Positions 10,036 through 19,021 of a stretch of DNA of 64,000 nucleotides are shown piece by piece (position 1 is the stretch's first letter; the number at the start of each line of letters is the position of its first letter). The DNA comes from Cellulomonas avistercoris (GTDB lineage: Bacteria > Actinomycetota > Actinomycetes > Actinomycetales > Cellulomonadaceae), in the NCBI RefSeq assembly GCF_014836445.1, contig NZ_JACSQV010000013.1, positions 97,608-161,607 of the forward strand, written 5' to 3'. Made by a program: the position numbers and the translations under genes. The notes below the pieces were generated by a model that searched no databases, was not told where the DNA came from, and was given only the letters and a program-made list of their open reading frames with translations.

Positions 10036-10791
10036 TCACGTCGTGAGGTCGGGGCCTGTCGGGGTGATGAGGGACGGGCCGTTGTTGGCCACCGCGTTGA
10101 CGCCGGTCGACACCGGTGTCGCCCGCAGGGGCGGGGGAGGCACGTCGAGGAGCTCGCGGGCGCCGTCGACCCCGACCGCCGGGTCCAGCCAGGCGGACCA
10201 CGCGTCGGGCGGCAGGACGAGCGGCTGCCGGTCGTGGATCGCGGCCATCGCCTCGGTGGCCGGGCGCGTCACGATCGTCACCGAGACCAGCCACCGGTCG
10301 GGGTCGTCGTCGGCCCTCGTCGGGTCGCGCCAGAACTCGTACAGGCCGGCGAGAGCGGCGACCGAGCCGTCCTGCGGGTGGATCCAGAACGGCTGCTTGG
10401 GCGCCTTGCGGCCGCGCGGCGAGCCGGCGGGCGGCTCGGGACCGGCCTGCCACTCGTAGTAGCCGTCCGCCGGGAGGAGCGCGCGGCGCGCCGCCAGCGG
10501 CTTGGCGAACGCCGGCTTGTCGGCCAGCGTCTCGACGCGGGCGTTGATCATGCGGCTGCCGATCGACGGGTCCTTGGCCCACGAGGGCACCAGGCCCCAC
10601 CGGGCGACGCGCAGCTGGCGCGTGATCTCGCCCGTCGCACGGTCCGCGCGCTCGACGACCATCCGGACGCCGTCCGTCGGCGCGACGTTCCACGACGGCG
10701 GCAGCAGCCGCACGTCGTCCGCGACGGTCGCCACCGCGAACTCGTCGGCGATCGCCTGGTCCTCCCGGAAGGACGCGTACCTGCCGCACAT
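10036..10791 (-). CDS. SOS response-associated peptidase (SRAP, YedK/HMCES family)
   Basis: The 251-residue protein begins MCGRYASF, and Cys2 is the catalytic residue that crosslinks to abasic sites in single-stranded DNA. It also has WNVAPTD, RWGLVPSWAKD, INARVETL, PADGYYEW (Glu of the active site) and MAAIHDRQPLVL (His). SRAP proteins shield abasic sites and then self-release. Starting at the MCGR methionine (10791) is essential because the cysteine must be exposed after Met removal, so the open frame upstream is ignored. No LexA-type box was seen upstream. Confidence 0.93.
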   Translation of the reverse strand: MCGRYASFREDQAIADEFAVATVADDVRLLPPSWNVAPTDGVRMVVERADRATGEITRQLRVARWGLVPSWAKDPSIGSRMINARVETLADKPAFAKPLAARRALLPADGYYEWQAGPEPPAGSPRGRKAPKQPFWIHPQDGSVAALAGLYEFWRDPTRADDDPDRWLVSVTIVTRPATEAMAAIHDRQPLVLPPDAWSAWLDPAVGVDGARELLDVPPPPLRATPVSTGVNAVANNGPSLITPTGPDLTT

Positions 10792-10870
10792 GCTGGTCAG
10801 CCTGCCACCGGGCACCGACACGCGCACCGCGGGCCCGCGGTGCCCCCGGACCCACGGCCGCCCGCGTCGT

Positions 10871-10882
10871 CGAATCGATTCG
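10871..10882. promoter_or_regulatory. Perfect 12-bp palindrome upstream of the MFS gene
   Basis: CGAATCGATTCG is its own reverse complement, lies 34 bases before the exporter ATG, and shares the 9-mer ATCGATTCG with the putative LacI operator at 54347-54363. It may be an operator for the same or a related regulator. Confidence 0.35.
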
Positions 10883-10916
10883 TGCACCGTGGCCCACGGT
10901 GCGACCATGGAGAGCG

Positions 10917-12263
10917 ATGCACTCGTCCCGCCCTCGCGCCACCGCCCCCGGCTCCTCGCCGGCCACCGCCGCCGGCCCCTCGTCCGCTGCGCCGGGCTCT
11001 CCCGGCTCCCCGGTCACCGGCCCCCCGGGGTCCGGTGCCGCACCGCCGGACGACGCGACCCCCCACCGCCCCGACGCGCGGTACGTGCTCCTGCTCGGCA
11101 CGATGTGCGCGCTGCCCGCGGTGTCGACGGACATCTACCTGCCCTCGCTGCCGGACGTCGCGCGCGACCTCGGCACGTCGGCCGCGGCCGCGCAGCTGAC
11201 GATGACCGGCATGCTCGTCGGTGGCGCGGTCGGGCAGCTCGTCATCGGGCCGCTGTCCGACCGGTTCGGGCGCCGTGCCCCGGTGCTCGTCGGCGTCGCG
11301 ATGCACGTCGTGGTGTCGCTGCTCTGCGCGATCGCCCCCGCGATCGTGCCGCTGGTCGCGCTGCGCGTGGCGCAGGGCTTCTTCAACGCGTCGGCGACGG
11401 TCGTCGCGATGGCGCTGATCCGCGACCGCTTCACGGGTTCCGACGCGTCGCGGATGATGTCGCGGCTCATGCTCGTGATCGGTGTCGCGCCGCTGTTCGC
11501 ACCCTCCATCGGCGGGCTCATCGCGGGGCAGTGGGGCTGGCGAGCCGTGTTCGTGGTCCTCGCGCTCTTCGGCGTGGCGCTGTGGGTCGTCGTCCTGCTG
11601 CGCATGCCCGAGACGCTGCCGCCCGAGCGGCGGCGGACCGGGGGCGTGCGCACCGCGCTGTCCGGGTACGCGCGGCTGCTGCGGGACCGCCACTTCGTCG
11701 CGCTCGCGGTGCTGCCGGGACTGACCATGGCCGTGCTCATGACCTACGTCGTGGCCTCGCCGTTCGTGCTGCAGGTCGGGTACGGCCTGACGGGCCACCA
11801 GTTCGCGCTGCTGTTCGCCGTCAACGGCGCGGGCCTCGTCCTCGGTGCGCAGATCAACGCGGCGATCGTGCGTCGCGTCGCACCCATCCGGATCCTGCGG
11901 GTGGCCATGGTGCTCACGGTCGTGCTCACCGGGGTCCTGCTCGTGCTCGCGCTGACCGGCGCGGGGGGCCTGTGGGCCCTGCTCGTGGTCCTGTGGCTGG
12001 TGCTCGCGCTCGTCAACTTCGCGCCGCCGAACGCGTCGGCCATCGCCCTGGGACGCCACGGCGCGATGGCCGGCACCGCGGCGGCGGTCATCGGTGCGCT
12101 GCAGGCCGGGACCGGCGGCGTCGTGGCGAACCTGTCCGGCGTCCTGGGCGGCGGCGCGGTCGCGATGGCCGCGGTCATGCTCGGGGCGGCCGTCGTGGGC
12201 CTGGCCGTGCTCGCGCTGGCCACACCGGCGTTCCGGCGCGGCGGTGCGTGGCAGCTGGCCTGA
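10917..12263 (+). CDS. Bcr/CflA-type MFS drug-resistance transporter
   Basis: This protein of about 448 residues has 12 predicted membrane helices after a 50-residue Pro/Ser/Gly-rich tail. It carries family motifs STDIYLPSLPDVARDL in helix 1, the loop GPLSDRFGRRAPVL (motif A) and RMPETLPPERR at the end of the first half. The family exports drugs, sulfonamides or cysteine-related compounds by proton antiport. ATG 10917 with GGAGAG just upstream is preferred; an in-frame start at 10899 would add six residues. The substrate cannot be told from sequence. Confidence 0.9.
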   Translation: MHSSRPRATAPGSSPATAAGPSSAAPGSPGSPVTGPPGSGAAPPDDATPHRPDARYVLLLGTMCALPAVSTDIYLPSLPDVARDLGTSAAAAQLTMTGMLVGGAVGQLVIGPLSDRFGRRAPVLVGVAMHVVVSLLCAIAPAIVPLVALRVAQGFFNASATVVAMALIRDRFTGSDASRMMSRLMLVIGVAPLFAPSIGGLIAGQWGWRAVFVVLALFGVALWVVVLLRMPETLPPERRRTGGVRTALSGYARLLRDRHFVALAVLPGLTMAVLMTYVVASPFVLQVGYGLTGHQFALLFAVNGAGLVLGAQINAAIVRRVAPIRILRVAMVLTVVLTGVLLVLALTGAGGLWALLVVLWLVLALVNFAPPNASAIALGRHGAMAGTAAAVIGALQAGTGGVVANLSGVLGGGAVAMAAVMLGAAVVGLAVLALATPAFRRGGAWQLA

Positions 12264-12278
12264 CGCCCGGCGGGTGCG

Positions 12279-13487
12279 TCAGCCGAACGCGGCGCGCAGC
12301 CGGGCGACCGCCTCCTCCAGCACGTCCCGGCGCTTGACGAACGTGAAGCGCACCCACGTGCGCAGCGCTTCGTGGGTGGGGGAGCCCTCCCGCGTGAACG
12401 CGCTCACGGGGACGCCGACGACGCCCGCGCGCTGCGGGAGGTCGCGGCAGAACGCCATGCCGTCCACGGCCCCGAGCGGTGCGGCGTCGGCGAGCACGAA
12501 GTACGTCCCGTCGGGCCGGACGACGTCGAAGCCGGCGTCGCGCAGGCCGTCGCAGAGCAGGTCGCGCCGCTCGGCGAGCGACGTCACGAGCCCGTCGACC
12601 CACGCCAGCGCCTCCGGGTCCGTCAGCGCGTGCGCGACCGCCGGCTGGAACGGTGCGCCCGAGACGTACGTGAGGAACTGCTTGACCGTCCGCACGGCCG
12701 CGACCAGCTCCGCGGGCCCGGTGACCCAGCCGATCTTCCAGCCGGTGAACGAGAACGTCTTGCCGCTCGACGAGACCGTCAGCGTCCGGCCGGCCATGCC
12801 CGGCAGCGTCGCGACGGGCACGTGCTCGACGCCGAAGACCAGGTGCTCGTAGACCTCGTCGGTCACCACGAGCAGGTCGTGCGCACGGGCGACGCGCGCA
12901 ACGGCCTCGAGCTCCGCGCGCCGCAGCACGGCACCCGTCGGGTTGTGGGGCGAGTTGAGGAGCAGCAGGCGCGTGCGCGGGGTCACGGCGCGTTCGAGCG
13001 CCTCGACGTCCAGGAGGAAGCCGTCGGGCGTCGGGCGCAGCGGTGCGGTCGTGTGCGTGGCGCCCGCCATCGCGATCACCGCCGCGTACGAGTCGTAGTA
13101 CGGCTCGAGCGTGAGGACCTCGTCACCGGGGCCCGTCAGGGCGAGCACGGCCGCGGCCAGCGCCTCGGTCGCGCCCGTCGTGACGAGCACCTCGGTGTCC
13201 GGGTCGACCTCGAAGCCGTAGCGGGTGCGCTGGTGGGCGGCGACCGCCGCACGCAGCGCCGGCGTGCCCGGCCCCGGCGGGTACTGGTTGACGCCGGCGA
13301 GGATCGCGTCGGACGCGGCACGCGCGACCGTCTGCGGCCCGTCGACGTCGGGGAACCCCTGCCCGAGGTTGACCGCGCCCGTGCGGGTCGCGAGCGCGGA
13401 CATCTCGGCGAAGATCGTCGCGCGCGCGGAGCCGTCCGCCTCCAGCAGCCCCGCCGCTGCCGCCACCTGCTGCCACCTGCTGGTCAC
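12279..13487 (-). CDS. PLP-dependent class I/II aminotransferase (DapC/kynurenine aminotransferase-like)
   Basis: The 402-residue fold-type I enzyme has NLGQGFPDVDGP at the N-terminus, VTTGATEALAAA, NSPHNPTGAV, VTDEVYEHLVF and the PLP-lysine block SSGKTFSFTGWKIGW, then a C-terminal RFTFVKRRD for the substrate carboxylate. The closest subfamily by motif is N-succinyldiaminopimelate/methionine-type aminotransferases (DapC, YbdL). Lysine or diaminopimelate synthesis is plausible but unproven. A GTG start at 13487 follows TATGCT by 6 bases (leaderless pattern). It is convergent with the exporter gene. Confidence 0.88.
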   Translation of the reverse strand: MTSRWQQVAAAAGLLEADGSARATIFAEMSALATRTGAVNLGQGFPDVDGPQTVARAASDAILAGVNQYPPGPGTPALRAAVAAHQRTRYGFEVDPDTEVLVTTGATEALAAAVLALTGPGDEVLTLEPYYDSYAAVIAMAGATHTTAPLRPTPDGFLLDVEALERAVTPRTRLLLLNSPHNPTGAVLRRAELEAVARVARAHDLLVVTDEVYEHLVFGVEHVPVATLPGMAGRTLTVSSSGKTFSFTGWKIGWVTGPAELVAAVRTVKQFLTYVSGAPFQPAVAHALTDPEALAWVDGLVTSLAERRDLLCDGLRDAGFDVVRPDGTYFVLADAAPLGAVDGMAFCRDLPQRAGVVGVPVSAFTREGSPTHEALRTWVRFTFVKRRDVLEEAVARLRAAFG

Positions 13488-13493
13488 GCGGCG

Positions 13494-13499
13494 AGCATA
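13494..13499 (-). promoter_or_regulatory. -10 element of a leaderless aminotransferase promoter
   Basis: Minus-strand TATGCT precedes the GTG start with a 6-base spacer and no Shine-Dalgarno. Confidence 0.45.
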
Positions 13500-13535
13500 G
13501 GGTCCGGCGGCGCGGCCGGTCCCGGGGTGGTGCGC

Positions 13536-13661
13536 TCAGAGCAGGCCGGCGGCGGCGAGCAGGCCGCTGACCACCAGGAGCGCGAGCGACGCCCATGCGG
13601 CGACGACCCACCACTCCGTGCGGTGGCGGCGCACCTCGCGGGTCTGCGTGCGAACGGTCAT
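13536..13661 (-). CDS. Small single-pass membrane protein, 41 residues
   Basis: A short frame reads MTVRTQTREVRRHRTEWW, then a hydrophobic stretch of about 23 residues, and ends GLLAAAGLL before a TGA. Its positive N-terminus and single helix fit an N-in membrane microprotein. A GAGGG Shine-Dalgarno lies about 2-6 bases upstream of the ATG at 13661, and codon third positions are GC-biased like real genes here. It lies upstream of and in the same direction as the aminotransferase. Function is unknown. Confidence 0.6.
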   Translation of the reverse strand: MTVRTQTREVRRHRTEWWVVAAWASLALLVVSGLLAAAGLL

Positions 13662-13758
13662 ACCCTCAAGATCGGCAGGTGGAGGCCCTCGGACAACGTC
13701 CGTGCGGGCAAGTCGCGGATTTCACCCGACCCGCCCGCCGGACGCCTGCTGCCCGACG

Positions 13759-14322
13759 TCACTGCGTCGCGGCCTTGAGGTCCTCGCCCAGGGCCGCGAG
13801 CTGGCTGCCCAGGTCCTGCAGCGCACCGCCGGCCTCGGCGCCCGCGCCCGCGGTGACGGCGTCGAGCTCCGCGCGGGCCGCGTCGACCTTCGCCTGCGCG
13901 TCGGCCAGCGCCTGGGACGACGCCTCGGCACCGTCGGCCTTCGCCTCCTCGACGGCCAGCTCCGCCTGGTCCACGGCCGCCTGCGCCGAGGTCACCGCGG
14001 AGTCGGCCTGTGCGCGTGCGTCGTCACCGAGCCCGGCCACCTCGGACCGCGCGGCGTCGACACCGGCACGTGCCTCGTCGGCGTGGGTCTGGGCGTCGGC
14101 GAGCGCCTGCTGGATCTTGTCCCCGGCGGCGGTGATCTCGTCGGCCGCGCCCTGCGCGGCGTTCGACAGGCCGTCCGCGGCCTCCTGCACGTCGCCGTCG
14201 GTGCACGCGGTCAGGCCCAGCGCGAGGGCACCTGCTGCGAGCGCGTGGACGACGCGGAGCCCGTGGTGGGGCGTCACGGTGCGGGGCCGGGGACGACGGG
14301 TGGGGGAGCCGAGCGTGGCCAC
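13759..14322 (-). CDS. Ala-rich helical lipoprotein
   Basis: This 187-residue protein has an Arg-containing N-region, a hydrophobic stretch and the lipobox LGLTAC, so it is lipidated at about Cys37 and faces outside the membrane. The rest is a long Ala/Glu/Asp/Gln-rich helix without proline (repeated ADAQ, AQAAVDQAELAVEEAKADG), likely a coiled coil. GTG 14322 is preceded by GGAGG at a good distance; a second GTG 45 bases downstream would also keep the signal peptide. The function is not recognised. It stands alone between intergenic gaps. Confidence 0.8.
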   Translation of the reverse strand: MATLGSPTRRPRPRTVTPHHGLRVVHALAAGALALGLTACTDGDVQEAADGLSNAAQGAADEITAAGDKIQQALADAQTHADEARAGVDAARSEVAGLGDDARAQADSAVTSAQAAVDQAELAVEEAKADGAEASSQALADAQAKVDAARAELDAVTAGAGAEAGGALQDLGSQLAALGEDLKAATQ

Positions 14323-14528
14323 GGGGACCCTCCTTCGGTTCGGGAGCCCGGCCGGGGGGTGGCCGGGGGCGCCCAGTTTGCCCCGACCCGGCCTGCCGCG
14401 CGCGGTGGACGGCCGGGTACGAGCCCGGGCACGGCGACGCCCCCGCCCGGCAGTGCCGGTCGGGGGCGTCGGAGCGGTGACGGGGGGCCGCTGCCACGAG
14501 GTGGCGCGGCGGACCGTCGGGGAGTCGG

Positions 14529-17294
14529 TCAGGCCCCCGCCCGCTCGCGGCGGTTCCGGACGTCCTCCAGCGACGTGCCGTAGTAGGCCGCGGTCATGAG
14601 GTCCTTCATGTCGTCGATCATCGGCATGCGCGGGTTCGCCGGGGCGCACTGGTCCTCGTAGGAGCCCATCGCGACCTCGTCGAGCCGGCTCATGAACTCC
14701 TGCTCGTCGACGCCCTGCGCCTGGAAGGACGACGGGATGCCGACCTTGGCGCGCAGCGCCTCGACCGCCAGGGCGTAGGACTCGACGCCCTGCTCGGGGG
14801 TCGACGCCGGCAGGCCGAGCATCGCGGCGATCTGCTGGAACCGCTCGGGCGCGACGTACGACTCGTACTTCGGCCAGCTCGTGAGCTTGGTCGGGACGGT
14901 CCCGTTGTAGCGGATCACGTGCGGCAGCAGCGTGGCGTTCGTCCGGCCGTGCACCAGGTGGTACGTGGAGCCGATCGTGTGCGCCATCGCGTGCACGATG
15001 CCGAGGAACGCGTTGCCGAACGCCATGCCCGCGATCGTCCCCGCGTTGTGCATCTTCTCCCGCGCGTCCTGCGTGACCGGGTCGGTCGGGTCGCCGTTCA
15101 CCGACTGCGCGAGGTTGTCGAAGATGAGCCGGATGGCCTGCAGCGCCATGCCGTCGGTGAAGTCGTTGGCGTACACGGCGACGAACGCCTCGGTCGCGTG
15201 CGTCAGGGCGTCGAAGCCGGAGTCCGCCGCCAGCGACCGCGGCATCTTGTGCGTGAGCACCGGGTCGATGATCGCGACGGTCGGCGTCAGCGCGTAGTCC
15301 GCGAGCGGGTACTTCTTGCCCGACTCGGGGTCGCTGATGACGGCGAAGGGGGTGACCTCCGCGCCGGTGCCCGACGTGGTGGGGATGCAGACGAGCTTGG
15401 CGAGGTCGCCCAGCACGGGGAACTTGAACGCGCGCTTGCGCACGTCGAAGAACTTCTGCTTGAGGTCGGAGAACACGATCTCGGGGTGCTCGTAGAGCAG
15501 CCACATGACCTTCGCGGCGTCCATGGGCGAGCCGCCGCCCAGCGCGATGATCGTGTCGGGCCGGAAGTGCCGCATGTTCGCGGCGCCCTTCTGGACCGTG
15601 CGCACGGACGGCTCGGGCTCGACCTCGTCGATGATCTGCACGGCGACGTTGTTGGAGCGCCGGCGCAGGACGTCGAGGACCTTGTCGACGAACCCGAGGT
15701 TCGTCATGGTGGTGTCCGTGACGATGGTGACGCGCTCGACGTCCGGCATGTCCGCCAGGTAGCGGATCGCGTTGGGCTCGAAGTACGTCTTGGCGGGGAC
15801 CTTGAACCACTGCAAGTTGTTGTTCCTCCGGCCCACGCGCTTGACGTTGATCAGGTTCACGGCCGACACGTTGTTCGACACCGAGTTGTGGCCGTAGGAG
15901 CCGCAGCCGAGCGTGAGCGACGGGATGAACGCGTTGTAGATGTCACCGATGCCGCCGAGCGACGAGGGTGCGTTGCAGATGACCCGGATCGCCTTGACGC
16001 GCTTGCCGAACTCGACCGTGAGCGCCTCGTCCTGCGTGTGGATCGCGGCGGAGTGGCCCAGGCCGTCGAACTCGACCATCTGCTCCGCGAGGGAGATGCC
16101 CTCCTCGGTGGACGACGCGCGCAGCACCGCCAGCACAGGGCACAGCTTCTCGCGGGTCAGCGGTTCGGCGGGGCCGACCTCGGAGACCTCGGCGAGGATG
16201 ATCGAGGTGTCGCGCGGAACGGTGAAGCCGGCCTGCTCGGCGATCCACACCGGGGACTTGCCGACGACGGCGGCGTTGAGCTTCGCGCCGCCGCAGTTCT
16301 CGCCACCGGCCTCGACACCGAAGATGAACTGCTCGAGCTTGGCCTTCTCCGCCGGGCTCACGCGGTAGGCGTGCAGCCGGGCGAACTCGGCCATCGCGGC
16401 GTCGTAGATCTCGTCGTCGAGGATCGCGGCCTGCTCGGAGGCGCAGATCACGCCGTTGTCGAAGGCCTTGCTCAGCACGATGTCGTTGATCGCCCGGGCG
16501 AGCTTGGCGCTCTTCTCGACGTACGCCGGGACGTTGCCGGCCCCGACGCCGAGGGCGGGCTTGCCGCACGAGTAGGCGGCCTTGACCATGGCGTTGCCAC
16601 CGGTCGCCAGGATGGTCGCGACGCCCGGGTGGTTCATGAGCGCACCGGTCGCGGCGAGCGAAGGGGCCTCGACCCACTGGATGCAGTGCTCGGGGGCGCC
16701 CGCGGCGACGGCCGCGTCCCGCACGATCCGGGCTGCGGCGACCGAGGACCGCTGCGCGTTCGGGTGGAACGCGAAGATGATCGGGTTGCGGGTCTTGAGC
16801 GAGATCAGCGACTTGAAGATCGCGGTCGAGGTCGGGTTCGTCACCGGGGTGATGCCCGCGATGACGCCGACGGGCTCGGCGATCTCCGTGATGCCGTTGA
16901 GCTCGTCGACGTTGATGACGCCGACGGTCTTGAGGTTCGCCATCGAGTTGGTGACGTGCTCGCACGCGAAGATGTTCTTGACGGCCTTGTCCTCGAACAC
17001 GCCGCGCCCGGTCTCCTCGACCGCGAGCTTGGCGAGCTGGCCGTGCTGGTCGAGCGCCGCGACGGCGCCCTTCTTGACGAAGCGGTCGACGTCCTCCTGG
17101 GTCATCGACGCGAACTCGGCGAGCGCCTTGGTGGCGTTCGCGACGAGCTCGTCGATGGCCTGCGCAACCGCGTCGACCTCGGTGACGCCGAGGGCCGAGC
17201 CGGCGGGCTGCGCTGCGGCGGTGGCCGAGGGTGCCTCGGCCGGCGCGGCGGCGGGAGCCTTCGCGCGGGTGCTCTTCTTGGTGGTCTCGGACAC
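14529..17294 (-). CDS. adhE: Bifunctional acetaldehyde-CoA/alcohol dehydrogenase
   Basis: This 921-residue fusion has an aldehyde dehydrogenase domain (about 40-480, catalytic Cys284 in NGVICASEQAA) and an iron-type alcohol dehydrogenase domain (about 490-915, with GGGSPMDAAK, PTTSGTGAEVTPFAV, and metal ligands in DALTHATEAF and HAMAHTIGSTYHLVHG). It reduces acetyl-CoA to ethanol in fermentation and forms spirosomes in other bacteria. GTG 17294 has GGGAG upstream. An Ala/Pro/Lys-rich extension of about 37 residues precedes the normal start of AdhE. No Rex operator (TTGTGAA-N6-TTCACAA) was found upstream. Confidence 0.96.
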   Translation of the reverse strand: MSETTKKSTRAKAPAAAPAEAPSATAAAQPAGSALGVTEVDAVAQAIDELVANATKALAEFASMTQEDVDRFVKKGAVAALDQHGQLAKLAVEETGRGVFEDKAVKNIFACEHVTNSMANLKTVGVINVDELNGITEIAEPVGVIAGITPVTNPTSTAIFKSLISLKTRNPIIFAFHPNAQRSSVAAARIVRDAAVAAGAPEHCIQWVEAPSLAATGALMNHPGVATILATGGNAMVKAAYSCGKPALGVGAGNVPAYVEKSAKLARAINDIVLSKAFDNGVICASEQAAILDDEIYDAAMAEFARLHAYRVSPAEKAKLEQFIFGVEAGGENCGGAKLNAAVVGKSPVWIAEQAGFTVPRDTSIILAEVSEVGPAEPLTREKLCPVLAVLRASSTEEGISLAEQMVEFDGLGHSAAIHTQDEALTVEFGKRVKAIRVICNAPSSLGGIGDIYNAFIPSLTLGCGSYGHNSVSNNVSAVNLINVKRVGRRNNNLQWFKVPAKTYFEPNAIRYLADMPDVERVTIVTDTTMTNLGFVDKVLDVLRRRSNNVAVQIIDEVEPEPSVRTVQKGAANMRHFRPDTIIALGGGSPMDAAKVMWLLYEHPEIVFSDLKQKFFDVRKRAFKFPVLGDLAKLVCIPTTSGTGAEVTPFAVISDPESGKKYPLADYALTPTVAIIDPVLTHKMPRSLAADSGFDALTHATEAFVAVYANDFTDGMALQAIRLIFDNLAQSVNGDPTDPVTQDAREKMHNAGTIAGMAFGNAFLGIVHAMAHTIGSTYHLVHGRTNATLLPHVIRYNGTVPTKLTSWPKYESYVAPERFQQIAAMLGLPASTPEQGVESYALAVEALRAKVGIPSSFQAQGVDEQEFMSRLDEVAMGSYEDQCAPANPRMPMIDDMKDLMTAAYYGTSLEDVRNRRERAGA

Positions 17295-17491
17295 CTTCGA
17301 CTCCCGGTGAGTGGTGAGAGGGGGACGGACGCCGGAGGGCTCGTCGCTGGTACCGACGTTAGGTCGGGGGGGTCCCAGAAAGGTGGGATGAAAGTCCCCG
17401 CGGTGTGAGCCGGGTCTCGCTGCGGCGCTCGGTGCACGGGTGCGACGGGACCTGGGTCCCGCCGGGTGCACCCGGTCGCGACCGGTGGGGT

Positions 17492-18730
17492 CTAGGCCAG
17501 CTCCGTCCCGGCGGCCGCGTCGCGCTGCGCGAGGATCTGCACCCACGCCTCGGCGGACGCGTGCATCGGCCCGTCCCCCGCCGCGATCTGCTCGAGGCGG
17601 CGGCGCCCTGCCTCGGCACCCAGGACCGCGAGCGCGTGGGCCGCGAGAAACTCGGTCAGGGGCTCGCCGTCGAGGTGCGGCCGGAGCACGTCGACGTGCC
17701 CGGCGTCGCCGTGGACCGCGAGCACCTGGATCGCGGCGTTCAGCTCGTCGCGTGTCGCGGTCGGTGCGCCGGGACGCAGCCGCTCGACCGCGAGCGTCGT
17801 GCCGCGCGGGTCGCCCAGCGCCGCGAGCTGCGTGACGCAGCCCCAGCCCGCCAGCACGTCGCGGGCACGGTCGCTGCCCGCGAGCAGGAGGGCCTGCGGG
17901 GCGCCCTGCGGCCGTACCCGGGCGAGCGCGTCGACGGCCTCGTCGGTCCCGATGCGACCGAGCGCGTGCACGGCGTGGCCGGCCCAGCTCGTCCGGTCGG
18001 CGAGCAGGCCGGCCAGGACGTCCACGGCGTCGGGGGCCGTGACGCGCGCGAGCCGTCGCACCGCCCGGTAGTCACGCCGCTCGGCGCGCTCGATCACCGC
18101 GAAGGTCTCGGCGAGGGTCGTGACCGGCTCGCGGACCTCCACCTCGTGCGCGAGGAACGACCGGAACGACACGAACACCTGCGACGTCTCCTTGGCGATG
18201 TGCCAGACCTGCCACTCCTGCTCGCCGTCGACCGGCACGAGGCACGTCGTGCCCGGCCGGTGGTCGACGGAGATGACCAGACCCGACGCGAACGGGGTCC
18301 ACGGCCACGCCTCCTCGCCGTCGACGACCACGGGGTCCGGCTCGTCGTCGTCCTGCGCGCACAGCGACGCCATGAACGGGTCGACGTCCCGCAGCCACCT
18401 CAGGTCGCCGACGGGCAGGAGCACGACACCCACCACGTCGGACTCGGTGGGCGGCCGCTCGGGCCCGCCGTGCGGGTAGACGAGACGGACGCCGTTCATG
18501 TCGGCGTACGCGCCGTCGCTGAGCAGCAGGAACTCGCGGTACGACGGCGGGAGCCGCCGCCCGATCCTGCGCTCGGTGGCCGCGACCTGGTCCTCGGTCG
18601 CCGGCGGCCGCAGCACCGAGCCGGTGTCGCGCACCGCACGCGTCGGCCTGTCGCCCGGTCCGACGTCGGCCAGCAGGAGCTCGCTCCAGCGGGCGGCGAG
18701 ATCGGCCATGGGCAGGTCGGACGTCGTCAC
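17492..18730 (-). CDS. SUKH (SMI1/KNR4) domain protein with HEAT-like C-terminal repeats
   Basis: The 412-residue protein has a SUKH domain at about 30-230: TEDQVAATERRIGRRLPPSYREFLLLSDGA is the family signature (quoted here by position, 38-67), followed by NGVRLVYP and WPWTPFASGLVISVD. From about 245 on, helical repeats follow (AVHALGRIGTDEAVDALARV, ALGDPRGTTLAVERL), like HEAT/armadillo units. SUKH proteins often act as immunity proteins to secreted nuclease or deaminase toxins, but free-standing versions exist and no toxin gene is next to it. The start is GTG 18730. Confidence 0.83.
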   Translation of the reverse strand: MTTSDLPMADLAARWSELLLADVGPGDRPTRAVRDTGSVLRPPATEDQVAATERRIGRRLPPSYREFLLLSDGAYADMNGVRLVYPHGGPERPPTESDVVGVVLLPVGDLRWLRDVDPFMASLCAQDDDEPDPVVVDGEEAWPWTPFASGLVISVDHRPGTTCLVPVDGEQEWQVWHIAKETSQVFVSFRSFLAHEVEVREPVTTLAETFAVIERAERRDYRAVRRLARVTAPDAVDVLAGLLADRTSWAGHAVHALGRIGTDEAVDALARVRPQGAPQALLLAGSDRARDVLAGWGCVTQLAALGDPRGTTLAVERLRPGAPTATRDELNAAIQVLAVHGDAGHVDVLRPHLDGEPLTEFLAAHALAVLGAEAGRRRLEQIAAGDGPMHASAEAWVQILAQRDAAAGTELA

Positions 18731-18885
18731 GCGAGCATCGTGGCAGCGGGGCGTCCGGCTACGGCAGGGGGTCACCCGTCCGGACGCGGCTCCGCGCCGT
18801 CGGGCCTTCGCGACGCAGGTCGACATGCCGCCCGGGACGCCGCGAGCCGCCCTGCTCGGGAGAGCGGGACGGCTCGTGGTGGTGG

Positions 18886-18958
18886 TGCGCCCGAAAGGAT
18901 TCGAACCTTCGACCTTCTGCTCCGGAGGCAGACGCTCTATCCGCTGAGCTACGGGCGC
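18886..18958 (-). tRNA. tRNA-Arg, anticodon CCG
   Basis: The minus strand folds into a 73-base cloverleaf. The acceptor stem GCGCCCG pairs with CGGGCGC, the D arm is GCTC/GAGC, the anticodon loop is CTCCGGA on a TCTGC/GCAGA stem, and the T arm is GAAGG-TTCGAAT-CCTTT. The anticodon CCG reads CGG (Arg). The 3' CCA is encoded (18883-18885). It lies near argS, which charges it. Confidence 0.97.
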
Positions 18959-19021
18959 GCGGCGATCCCCGAGACTACCAGCCCTCCCGGGGCCTCTCCG
19001 CCCGCTTTCCGGTGCTGCGGC

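Noticed and set aside
14919..17408. An 829-codon plus-strand frame opposite adhE
   Set aside because: Composition is Arg/Val/Asp/Gly low-complexity and the minus strand encodes an unmistakable AdhE.
17295..17491. Rex redox operator upstream of adhE
   Set aside because: Nothing resembling TTGTGAA-N6-TTCACAA is present in the gap.
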